Source: Streptomyces sp. NRRL S-87
GTDB lineage: Bacteria; Actinomycetota; Actinomycetes; Streptomycetales; Streptomycetaceae
Length of the DNA stretch: 64,000 nt
NCBI RefSeq assembly: GCF_000719335.1
Contig: NZ_JOGB01000030.1
Coordinates: 1 to 64,000, forward strand
Direction of reading: 5' to 3'
The notes under the pieces were generated by a model. The model was not told where the DNA came from. It did no database searches and worked only from the letters and a program-made list of their open reading frames with translations. The stretch's first letter is position 1. Each line of letters opens with the position of its first letter. Position numbers and translations under genes: made by a program. Of the stretch, positions 40,365 to 48,032 are shown piece after piece.

Positions 40365-41264
40365 GTGCAATTCAAGGTCCTGGGACCGATCGAGGTCGAA
40401 GCCGGCGGACGGGTGGTGACGCCGCAGGCGGAGAAGCTCCGGTGCCTCCTGGCGCTCCTGTGCGTGAAGTCGGGCACGGTCGTCTCCAGGCAGTCCCTGA
40501 CCCACGCGCTGTGGGCGGGCGATCCGCCCCGCACGGCCCGCACGGCGCTGCAGGTGTACGTGTCCAAGCTGCGCAAGTTCCTCGACGAGCACGGCGACCT
40601 CGCCGGCCGCCTGGTCACCAAGCCGCACGGGTACGTCTTCGAGCTGGAGCCGGAGCGGCTGGACCTGCGCGGGTTCGACGCGCTGTGCGAGGGCGGCCCG
40701 CAGCGCGGCGCACCGGCCGGCGAGCGCCCCGTCCCGGAGCCCGAGGAGGAACTGCGGCGGCTGAGCCGGGCGTGCGCGCTGTGGCGCGGGCCCGCCCTGG
40801 CCGACCTGCGCGGGCTGCCGGCCTTCGCCGCGCTCGGACGCGCCCTCGACGAGAGGCGCCTCGGCGCCCTGGAACGGGGCTTCGACCTGCGGCTGGGGCT
40901 GGGACGCCACCAGGCCGCGATCGCGGACCTGTACGAACTCGTCGACGAGCACCCGATGTGGGAGGCCGTCCACGCCCAGCTCATGCTGGCGCTCTACCGC
41001 AGCGGCCGGGTGCCCGAGGCTCTGGAGGCCTACCGCAGGATCCGCACCACCCTCGTGGCCGAACTCGGCATGGAGCCGGGCGACCCGATCCGGCTGCTCC
41101 ACCGGGCGATCCTGCGGCGGGACCCCGTCCTCGACGCGCCCCCGGCCCGGCCCGCCGCCGGCCCGGCCGGGACCGCCGTCGGCCCGGCCGGAACCGCCCG
41201 TCAGGCCGCGGCGGTCGCCGCGGCCAGCCGCTCCGCGATGCCCGTGGTGATCGCCTCGGCGTGA
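40365..41264 (+). CDS. SARP-family transcriptional activator
   Basis: A 299-residue Streptomyces antibiotic regulatory protein. Residues 1-95 form the OmpR-type winged helix (VQFKVLGPIEVEAGGRVVTPQAEKLRCLLALLCVKSG, SRQSLTHALWAGDPPRTARTALQVYVSKLRKFL), followed by the BTAD domain (residues about 100-250, GLGRHQAAIADLYELVDEHPMWEAVHAQLMLALYRSGRVPEALEAYRRIRTTL). SARPs bind direct repeats near promoters of biosynthetic genes. The GTG at 40365 has AGGGG upstream. It overlaps the convergent thioesterase gene tail to tail by 64 bp. Likely the pathway-specific activator. Confidence 0.92.
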   Translation: MQFKVLGPIEVEAGGRVVTPQAEKLRCLLALLCVKSGTVVSRQSLTHALWAGDPPRTARTALQVYVSKLRKFLDEHGDLAGRLVTKPHGYVFELEPERLDLRGFDALCEGGPQRGAPAGERPVPEPEEELRRLSRACALWRGPALADLRGLPAFAALGRALDERRLGALERGFDLRLGLGRHQAAIADLYELVDEHPMWEAVHAQLMLALYRSGRVPEALEAYRRIRTTLVAELGMEPGDPIRLLHRAILRRDPVLDAPPARPAAGPAGTAVGPAGTARQAAAVAAASRSAMPVVIASA

Positions 41265-41992
41265 TCCGTGAGGTAGAAGTGGCCGCCGGGGTAGACCTGG
41301 AGCTCGAACGGCCCGTCGGTGCACCCGGCCCAGTGGTGCAGCTCGCCGACCTCCACGCGCGGGTCCGAGAACCCGGTCAGCGCGTGAACCGGGCAGCGCA
41401 GCTGCGGCCCCGGCACGTACCGGTAGGTCTCGGCGGCCCGGTAGTCGCTGCGGATGGCCGGCAGGACCAGGTCCAGCAGCTCGGGGTCGCCGAACATCCC
41501 CGACTCCGTGCCGTCGAGGGCCATGATGTCCTCGACCAGCTCCCGGTCGGAGAGCAGGTGCAGCCCGTCGTCGACCACCCGGTGCGGGGCGCGCCGACCG
41601 GACACGAACAGGGCGACGGGCGCCCGGCCGGCGTCCTGCACGCGGCGGGCCACCTCGTAGGCGAGGGTGGCGCCCATGCTGTGGCCGAAGAGCGCGAACG
41701 GCCGGTCCAGACGGGGGGCGAGGGCCTCGGCGACCCGGTCGGCCATGACCGCCATGTCGGGGACGTTGGGCTCGGCCCGCCGGTCCTGCCGCCCGGGGTA
41801 CTGCACCGGGAGCACCTCGACGCCGCGCTGTGCGAGGTCGCGCGAGAGCGGGAAGAAGAAGCTGGCGGAGCCCCCGGCGTGCGGGAAGCACACGAGCCGG
41901 GCGGCCGGGTCGGGGACCGGGTGGAACCCGCGGATCCAGGAGCCGGTGTCGACGCTGCCCTGGCCGCCGCCGTGGTCGGGACTCTCCATCAT
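41201..41992 (-). CDS. Type II thioesterase
   Basis: A 263-residue alpha/beta hydrolase of the editing thioesterase class (RifR/GrsT-like). Landmarks are LVCFPHAGGSASFFFPLSRDL, nucleophile Ser in FALFGHSMGATLAYEVA, Asp in HALTGFSDPRVEV and the late His in GGHFYLTDHAEAITTGI. Such enzymes remove stalled or wrongly primed acyl groups from carrier proteins of PKS/NRPS lines. The ATG at 41992 has AAGGA seven bases upstream. A GTG at 41998 is in frame but too close to it. Transcribed away from the CCR gene, with a TAGGGG-type element between. Confidence 0.92.
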   Translation of the reverse strand: MMESPDHGGGQGSVDTGSWIRGFHPVPDPAARLVCFPHAGGSASFFFPLSRDLAQRGVEVLPVQYPGRQDRRAEPNVPDMAVMADRVAEALAPRLDRPFALFGHSMGATLAYEVARRVQDAGRAPVALFVSGRRAPHRVVDDGLHLLSDRELVEDIMALDGTESGMFGDPELLDLVLPAIRSDYRAAETYRYVPGPQLRCPVHALTGFSDPRVEVGELHHWAGCTDGPFELQVYPGGHFYLTDHAEAITTGIAERLAAATAAA

Positions 41993-42065
41993 TTCCACTT
42001 TCCTTCATGCCTGTTCTCACTGGTGCGCCGAATCGAGAATGACGGAGCTGCTTTCCGGCGGGCAA

Positions 42066-42073
42066 CCCCCCTA
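42066..42073 (-). promoter_or_regulatory. TAGGGGGG element between thioesterase and CCR genes
   Basis: CCCCCCTA on the plus strand, i.e. TAGGGGGG toward the thioesterase gene, with GGGGGGTCCC following at 42084-42093. It resembles the elements upstream of the SARP gene and the FabF-like gene. Confidence 0.35.
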
Positions 42074-42145
42074 CCCGCTTTCTGGGGGGTCCCGGACGGG
42101 GAATCGGGGTTTCCGGACCGCGGCCCTCGTTCCTACCCTGGCCTC

Positions 42146-43234
42146 GTGAAAGAAATAGTCAGCGCCATCCTTTCCGACGACGCCGAGGCCGGGGATTTCA
42201 CCGGTCTGCGCATCCCCGACAGCTACCGGGGGAGCGTCGTCCGAAAAGAAGACACGGGCATGTTCGAAGGCATGGCGACGGCGGACAAGGACCCGCGGAA
42301 GTCGTTGCACCTGCAGGACGTTCCGACGCCGGTGCCCGGCCCGGGTGAGGCCCTGGTGGCGGTGATGGCCTCGGCGGTCAACTACAACACCGTGTGGTCG
42401 TCGATCTTCGAGCCGTTGCCGACGTTCGGGTTCCTGGAGCGGTACGGCCGCCTCAGCGAGCTGACCCGGCGTCATGACCTGCCGTACCACGTGCTGGGTT
42501 CGGACCTCGCGGGCGTGGTGCTGCGCACCGGGCCGGGGGTCAACCGGTGGAAGGCCGGGGACCGGGTGGTCGCCCACTGCCTGTCGGTGGAGCTGGAGTC
42601 GGCCGACGGCCACGGTGACACGATGCTCGACCCGGAGCAGCGGATCTGGGGCTTCGAGACGAACTTCGGCGGTCTGGCGGAGCTGGCGCTGGTGAAGTCC
42701 AACCAGCTCATGCCCAAGCCGGAGCACCTGAGCTGGGAGGAGGCCGCCAGCCCCGGTCTGGTCAACTCCACCGCCTACCGGCAGCTGGTCTCCCGCAACG
42801 GCGCCGGCATGAAGCAGGGCGACAACGTCCTGGTCTGGGGCGCCAGCGGCGGCCTGGGCTCCTACGCCACGCAGCTGGCCCTGGCCGGCGGCGCCAACCC
42901 GATCTGCGTCGTCTCCTCCCCGGAGAAGGCCGAGATCTGCCGCAGGATGGGCGCGGAGGCGGTCATCGACCGCAACGCCGAGGGCTACAAGTTCTGGAAG
43001 GACGAGCAGACCCAGGACCCGCGCGAGTGGAAGCGCTTCGGCCACCCGACCCTGTCGAAGGTCTACCCGCTGGCCGAGACCGGCCAGGCCGCCTACGAGG
43101 TCCACCGCAACCTCCACCAGGGCAAGGTCGGCGTCCTCGGCCTCGCCCCCGCCGAGGGCCTGGGCGTACGCGACCACGAGATGCGCGCCCGGCACCTCGA
43201 CGCCATCAACCGCTTCCGCGCCGCCGGACGCTGA
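42146..43234 (+). CDS. ccr: Crotonyl-CoA carboxylase/reductase with an internal in-frame deletion
   Basis: A 362-residue member of the ECR family. Strong landmarks are MASAVNYNTVWSSIFEPLPTF, LGSDLAGVVLRTGPGVNRWKAGDRVVAHC, WGFETNFGGLAELALVKSNQLMPKP, VLVWGASGGLGSYATQLALAGG and HPTLSKVYPLAETGQAAYEVHRNLHQGKVGVL. Usual length is about 445. After DPREWKRFG (residue 299) the sequence jumps straight to HPTLSK (residue 300). Missing are about 80 residues that contain the end of the Rossmann fold, and by recall the SHFANY segment with the CO2-site His. The intact enzyme makes ethylmalonyl-CoA from crotonyl-CoA. This copy is unlikely to be fully active. GTG start at 42146. Confidence 0.85.
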   Translation: MKEIVSAILSDDAEAGDFTGLRIPDSYRGSVVRKEDTGMFEGMATADKDPRKSLHLQDVPTPVPGPGEALVAVMASAVNYNTVWSSIFEPLPTFGFLERYGRLSELTRRHDLPYHVLGSDLAGVVLRTGPGVNRWKAGDRVVAHCLSVELESADGHGDTMLDPEQRIWGFETNFGGLAELALVKSNQLMPKPEHLSWEEAASPGLVNSTAYRQLVSRNGAGMKQGDNVLVWGASGGLGSYATQLALAGGANPICVVSSPEKAEICRRMGAEAVIDRNAEGYKFWKDEQTQDPREWKRFGHPTLSKVYPLAETGQAAYEVHRNLHQGKVGVLGLAPAEGLGVRDHEMRARHLDAINRFRAAGR

Positions 43235-43279
43235 GCCCGCCCCCGCAACCCACCGCAGAGTAAGGAACACAGCGAGGTC

Positions 43280-45037
43280 ATGCCGCGCAACTCATCCGTC
43301 GTGGGCGTCGTGGGGCTCGGCTCCGTCGGCCAGCCCCTGCTCGCCCTGCTGCACACCGCCGGGTACGAGGTAATCGGCGTCGACCAGCAACCCGACGTCC
43401 TGGCACGGGTGGAACGGCGGATGAGGACCCGCACGGCCGGGGGCACCGGCCGGGCCGGTGGCTACACCCTCACGAACGACACCGTCGCCCTCGTGGGTGC
43501 GGACGTGGTCGTGGAGGCCGTACCGGACGACCTGGCCGGCAAGACCGAGGTGCTGCGCCGGCTGCACGCCGTCTGCCTGGACCGCACCGTCCTGGTCACC
43601 ACCTCGGCCTCGCTGTCGCTCCCGCACCTGGCGATCGCGTCCGGTCGGCCCGCCCGCACGCTGGGCCTGCGGATGCTGCGCCCGCCCGTCCCGGGCGGCA
43701 CGGTCGAGCCCCTGTGCACGGCCATGAGCAGCGATGACGCCGTCGCCACCCTGGACGCCCTGCTCGACGGGCTCGGGCTGGCGGCCGCGCCCATCGGGGC
43801 CCGGTCCGGCGCGGCCGTCACCGCGCTGCTGTACGCGTACCTCAACCGCGCCGTCCGGGTCCTCGAGCAGGGGTACGCCGGCCAGGAGGCCGTCGACACC
43901 GCGATGCGGCTGGGTTGCGGGCTCCCCTCCGGACCGCTGCAGCTCCTGGACGAGATCGGACTGGACACCGTGCGCGCCGGGCTGGCCGGGCTGCTGGCCC
44001 GGACCGGCGACGAGGCGTACCGCCCGGCGGCCCTGCTGGAGTCCCTGGCCGGCAGCGGTCTGCTGGGCCGCAAGACGGGCCACGGGTTCTACGCGTACGA
44101 CGAACTGGGCCGCCCGCTCGACTCCCCGGTGACCCCCGCGGCCGACCCGGCCGCCGCCGACGGCATCCGTCGGGTCGGCGTCCTGGGCTCGGGCACCATG
44201 GCCCGCGGCATCGCGGAGGCCGTCGCCGTCGCCGGCTTCCGCACCGTCCTGGTGGCGCGCGGAACCGCGCGGGCGGAGGCGGCCCGCGCGGCGGTGGAGG
44301 CCTCGCTGACCGCGTCCGTGCGCCGCGGCCGGATCGAACCGCGGCAGAAGCGCACCGCCCTCGGCCTGCTCGACGCCGGCGACCGGCCGGCGGAGCTGGC
44401 GGACTGCGACCTGGTGATCGAGGCCACCGCCGAGGACCTGGCGCTCAAGAAGCGGATGTTCGCCACCCTCGGCGGGCTGTGCAAGCCGGGCGCCCTGCTG
44501 GCCACCACCACCTCCAGCCTGTCGGTCGCCGCCTGCGCGGAGGCCGCCGGCCGGCCCGGGGACGTCCTCGGCCTGCACTTCTTCAATCCGGCCCCGGTCA
44601 TGCGGCTCGTGGAGCTCGTGACCACGCCCGGGACCGGTGCCCGGGCGGCGGCGACCGCCCGCGCCTTCTGCGAGCGGCTCGGCAAGACCGTGGTCCCGTG
44701 CGCCGACCGGGCCGGGTTCCTCGTGAACCACCTGCTCTTCCCCTACCTCACCGACGCGGTCCGGCTGCTCGACGGCCGGGACGGCCACGACGTCGACATC
44801 GAGCGCATCGACGCCGCCGTCGCGCAGGGGCTCGGCCACCCCATGGGGCCGTTCGCCCTGCTGGACACCATCGGGCTCGACGTCTCCCTGGCCATCCTGC
44901 GCCGGCTCGACGAGGAGTTCCCCGACGGCCGCTACGCCCCGCCCCCGCTGCTGGAGCAGCTGGTGGCCCGGGGCTGCCTCGGCCGCAAGAGCGGCCAGGG
45001 GTTCCGGCGCGCACCCGCCCGGGTCCGGCTCGCCTGA
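43280..45037 (+). CDS. Double 3-hydroxyacyl-CoA dehydrogenase (3-hydroxybutyryl-CoA dehydrogenase-like)
   Basis: A 585-residue tandem fusion of two 3HCDH units. The second unit (about 295-585) looks complete: GVLGSGTMARGIAEAVAVAGF for NAD, ATTTSSLSVAACAEAAG, catalytic His in LHFFNPAPVMRLVELV and the C-terminal domain with GHPMGPFALLDTIGLDVSLAI. The first unit (1-290) keeps GVVGLGSVGQPLLALLHTAGY and the C-terminal fold, but its catalytic segment is LRMLRPPVPGGTVEPL, without the His. It would interconvert acetoacetyl-CoA and 3-hydroxybutyryl-CoA, one step before crotonyl-CoA and the neighbouring CCR. It starts 45 bp after the CCR gene in the same operon. Confidence 0.88.
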   Translation: MPRNSSVVGVVGLGSVGQPLLALLHTAGYEVIGVDQQPDVLARVERRMRTRTAGGTGRAGGYTLTNDTVALVGADVVVEAVPDDLAGKTEVLRRLHAVCLDRTVLVTTSASLSLPHLAIASGRPARTLGLRMLRPPVPGGTVEPLCTAMSSDDAVATLDALLDGLGLAAAPIGARSGAAVTALLYAYLNRAVRVLEQGYAGQEAVDTAMRLGCGLPSGPLQLLDEIGLDTVRAGLAGLLARTGDEAYRPAALLESLAGSGLLGRKTGHGFYAYDELGRPLDSPVTPAADPAAADGIRRVGVLGSGTMARGIAEAVAVAGFRTVLVARGTARAEAARAAVEASLTASVRRGRIEPRQKRTALGLLDAGDRPAELADCDLVIEATAEDLALKKRMFATLGGLCKPGALLATTTSSLSVAACAEAAGRPGDVLGLHFFNPAPVMRLVELVTTPGTGARAAATARAFCERLGKTVVPCADRAGFLVNHLLFPYLTDAVRLLDGRDGHDVDIERIDAAVAQGLGHPMGPFALLDTIGLDVSLAILRRLDEEFPDGRYAPPPLLEQLVARGCLGRKSGQGFRRAPARVRLA

Positions 45038-45089
45038 CGCCGGCCGGCGGGGGCGGAGCGCCAGGAGGCATCCGGGGGGCGGGAGGGAG

Positions 45090-45123
45090 GGGGGCGGGCG
45101 GGGTCCTGCCCCCGCCCGCCCCC
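45090..45123. terminator. Bidirectional terminator hairpin
   Basis: 14-bp G/C-only inverted repeat (GGGGGCGGGCGGGG at 45090-45103, complement at 45110-45123) with a 6-nt loop, between the convergent dehydrogenase and LAL regulator genes. Confidence 0.75.
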
Positions 45124-45129
45124 GGTCGG

Positions 45130-47682
45130 CTACGAGTCGGCGGGCCGCCCGGCCGGCACCCGGCCCAGCACCGCGGGCAGATCGGCCCGGCCCCGTACCC
45201 CCAGCTTCTGGTACGCCCGGGTCAGATGCTGCTCGACGGTGCTCGCGGTGACGAACAGCCGGGCCGCGATCTCCCGGTTCGTGCAGCCCTGCGACGCCAG
45301 CAGCGCCACCCGCTGCTCCGCCTTGCTCAGCTCCTCCGGACCGCTCTCCTCCGGCACGCCTCGCCCCGGAGCGGCCGCCGCGGACCCCGCCGGACGGGGG
45401 TCCCCCAGCCGGTCGAGCAACTGCAGCGAACGCTCCTTCAGCCACGGGTTGCCGCCACTGCCGTCGCCCTGCCGGGCCAGCTCCTCCGCCAGCAGTTCCC
45501 GGGCCTGCGCCGGGCTGTCGAGCTCGATCAGCGCCTCGGCCGCGTACACCCGCCACGACAGCGAGGTGGAGACGTCCAGGTCCCACGCGGCCATCAGGTC
45601 CCGGCAGGCGTGGAAGTCGCCGAGCGCCGCGTGGTACCGGCCGACCGACAGGTGGTAGCGGCCCCGCGCCTGCAGGTAGTGCAGTCCGGGCAGGGTCTGG
45701 AACATGACGTCGGGCACCGGCACCCGGAAGCATTCGGCGGCTCCCTCCCGGTCCCCCTGGGCCGTGCACGCCAGGACCTTGGCGGCCAGCGGCACGCCGA
45801 TGGCGATGCCCCACGAGGTCGGGCCCACGAGCGTCAGCGCGAGGTCGGCACGCCGACGCGCCACCTCGAAGTTGCCGAGCCTGCTCTCGACCGCGGCGCT
45901 GGCGGCCGCCAGGATCGCGCGGACCACCGGCGTGCGCCCCTCCGCCTCCCGCAGCAGCAGGTCGCACCAGTCCGCGGCCCGGTCCAGCCGGGCCGCGTGC
46001 ATGTACGTGGCCAGCGCGGCGATGGTCGGGGCCACCGGCGGATCGTGCAGGACCACGCCCTGGAGCAGCCGTTCGGCGGTCTCCAGCACCGAGCCCGTCG
46101 GCCCCTCCGACATCAGCGCGTGCAGCACCAGCGCGCCGTCGGCCTGCGGGTCCAGGGCGCCCACGCTGCGGCGCAGCGCCGCGGCGTCCAGCAGCGTGTG
46201 CTCCCGGTAACGGGCCCCGAGCACCGGGTACGAGTGCGCGAACCAGACCCGCATCGTCTCCAGCTGCGCCTTGCAGTCCTCCGGCAACCGGTCCTCCACC
46301 GGGTCCAGGTCGGCGAACAGGGCGTCCGCCTCCTCGGGCCGGCCGTGCCACAGCAGGTGGGCGATGAGGCGGATGCTCTGCCGGTGGCCGAGCAGCCCGG
46401 CGCGGTGGTCCTCGACCAGCCCGGGCAGGTGGACCCGGACGGCCGCGGGGTCCACCTCCCATTCGGCCTGCACGAGCTCGGCCCGCACCTGGGCCCGCTG
46501 GCGCGGGTCGGAGCACCCGTCGTGTGCCACCCGCAGGCAGGTCAGGGCACGCTCCGGGTCGTTCGTCCGCAGTGCCTGCTCGGCCGTGTCGCGCAGCACC
46601 GCCAGCGCCCAGCTCTCGTCCACCGGACCGCCGGCGACCAGGTGGCGGGCCACCTCACCGGTCGCGGCCTGCCGGTAGAGCAGCCGGGCCGCGGCCCGGT
46701 GCAGGGCGGCGCGGTCCTCCGGAGCCAGCTCCGCCAGCGCGGTGGCCCGTACGGCCGGGACGCGGTAGCGGCCGTCCTCGGTCAGGCCGAGCGCGTCCAT
46801 GGCCGCCACGGCCCGGGCCGCCGTGCCGCCGGGCAGGTCCAGCAGCCGGTCGAGGTCCGCGGTCGTGGCGTCGTCCCCCAGGACGGCCAGGCCGTGGGCG
46901 GTGCGGGTGGCGGCCGGGTCGAGCTGGTCGAGCAGGTGGCGCACCGCCAGGCGGAACGCCTCGCCGGCGGCCGGCTCGGCGGCGGCGCCGTCGGTCCGGT
47001 CCTCCAGCAGGGCCCGCAGCAGCAGCGGACTCCCGCCCGAGGCCCGCTGCCACAGGGGCGCGGTCTCGGGGGCGGGCCGGGGGCCGGGGAGCGCGGCGAG
47101 CACGGCCGCGGTGGCCGTGACGGACAGCCGCCCCAGCTGGACCAGCGCACAGCGGGGGTTGCGGACGAACTCCGAGGTGAGCGCGGAGCCCGGCTGGGAG
47201 GTGTCGGCCCGTTCCCCGAGCACCACGAGGATCCGGGCGGAGCCCACCCGGCGGACCAGGTAGAGCAGGCAGTGCCGGGAGGCGGCGTCCATCTCGTGCG
47301 CGTCGTCCACGGTGATCACGAGGGGGTCGCGCTCGGCCAGCCCGTGCATGAGGCGGTGGAAGGCGTCGACGGCCTGGAGCGTCGCCCCCGTGGAGGTGCC
47401 GTCCGCTCCGGCGGGCGGGAGGGCCGTGTCGACGGGCGCCCCCGCGGCGGCCGTCAGCTGGCCGACGACCCCCATCGGCAGGTCGCGTTCGGCGCGCGAG
47501 GCGATGGCGGTGAGCACTCTCGCCCCCGAGCTCAGCGCGTGGTCCTGGAGCTCGTGGACGAGGGTGGTCTTCCCCATGCCCGCGGCCCCGGTGAGGAGCA
47601 CCGCCCGTCCCTGTCCCTCGCGTGCCCGTGCGAAAAGGTCTTCCAGGACCTCTCGCGCCCGGCCCCCGTCTGCCGTTGCCAC
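45130..47682 (-). CDS. LuxR-family LAL transcriptional regulator
   Basis: An 850-residue large ATP-binding LuxR regulator. Walker A is LLTGAAGMGKTTLVHEL near residue 35 and Walker B DPLVITVDDAHEMD. A long TPR-like helical middle follows, then the C-terminal LuxR helix-turn-helix ELSKAEQRVALLASQGCTNREIAARLFVTASTVEQHLTRAYQKLGVRGRADL. LALs commonly activate type I PKS clusters. The GTG at 47682 has GAGGGGAG at proper spacing and is preferred to the GTG at 47712. Divergent from the FabF-like gene across a 350-bp region with repeated TAGGGG elements that may be its own or the SARP's target. Confidence 0.92.
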   Translation of the reverse strand: MATADGGRAREVLEDLFARAREGQGRAVLLTGAAGMGKTTLVHELQDHALSSGARVLTAIASRAERDLPMGVVGQLTAAAGAPVDTALPPAGADGTSTGATLQAVDAFHRLMHGLAERDPLVITVDDAHEMDAASRHCLLYLVRRVGSARILVVLGERADTSQPGSALTSEFVRNPRCALVQLGRLSVTATAAVLAALPGPRPAPETAPLWQRASGGSPLLLRALLEDRTDGAAAEPAAGEAFRLAVRHLLDQLDPAATRTAHGLAVLGDDATTADLDRLLDLPGGTAARAVAAMDALGLTEDGRYRVPAVRATALAELAPEDRAALHRAAARLLYRQAATGEVARHLVAGGPVDESWALAVLRDTAEQALRTNDPERALTCLRVAHDGCSDPRQRAQVRAELVQAEWEVDPAAVRVHLPGLVEDHRAGLLGHRQSIRLIAHLLWHGRPEEADALFADLDPVEDRLPEDCKAQLETMRVWFAHSYPVLGARYREHTLLDAAALRRSVGALDPQADGALVLHALMSEGPTGSVLETAERLLQGVVLHDPPVAPTIAALATYMHAARLDRAADWCDLLLREAEGRTPVVRAILAAASAAVESRLGNFEVARRRADLALTLVGPTSWGIAIGVPLAAKVLACTAQGDREGAAECFRVPVPDVMFQTLPGLHYLQARGRYHLSVGRYHAALGDFHACRDLMAAWDLDVSTSLSWRVYAAEALIELDSPAQARELLAEELARQGDGSGGNPWLKERSLQLLDRLGDPRPAGSAAAAPGRGVPEESGPEELSKAEQRVALLASQGCTNREIAARLFVTASTVEQHLTRAYQKLGVRGRADLPAVLGRVPAGRPADS

Positions 47683-47894
47683 GGACGCTCCCCTCAAGAT
47701 GGCCGGTTTCACCGGCCTGTGTTGCGTGGTTCAGGTAGATCAAAACATGAGACGCCATGAGCGTTTTCGGACACCGGGCACCGGCGTCCCCGGACACCGG
47801 CCCGGCACGCGTCGCCCGGAACGCTCCCGGCACGCCCGGGGAGGCGGCGCGGACGGCTCCGCGCAGCGTCGGCCGACAGCCCGCCAACGGTTAC

Positions 47895-47955
47895 CCCCTA
47901 TAGGGGAACAGGCATTCGCGGGAGCCGTAATAGGGGGCTAATAGGGGACCCCCTA
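47895..47955. promoter_or_regulatory. Cluster of TAGGGG elements and dyads in the LAL/FabF divergent region
   Basis: CCCCTATAGGGG (47895-47906) is a perfect palindrome. TAGGGG recurs at 47931-47936 and 47942-47947, exactly 11 bp apart, and the latter is part of the dyad TAGGGGACCCCCTA (47942-47955). An 11-bp direct-repeat period is typical of SARP binding sites. The rest of the 350-bp gap (47683-48032) holds no gene. Confidence 0.5.
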
Positions 47956-47994
47956 GTGCCCGGAAAACCAGGGGGTGCGGAGCGAATTGAAAAC

Positions 47995-48024
47995 TTGCCA
48001 GCCGAGTCGTGGGCTGACTAGCGT
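47995..48024 (+). promoter_or_regulatory. Predicted promoter of the FabF-like gene, giving a leaderless message
   Basis: TTGCCA (47995-48000), an 18-bp spacer and TAGCGT (48019-48024), which fits the TAGNNT -10 pattern of Streptomyces. The ATG at 48033 lies about nine bases beyond and has no ribosome-binding site. Confidence 0.5.
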
Positions 48025-48032
48025 CCATATAC

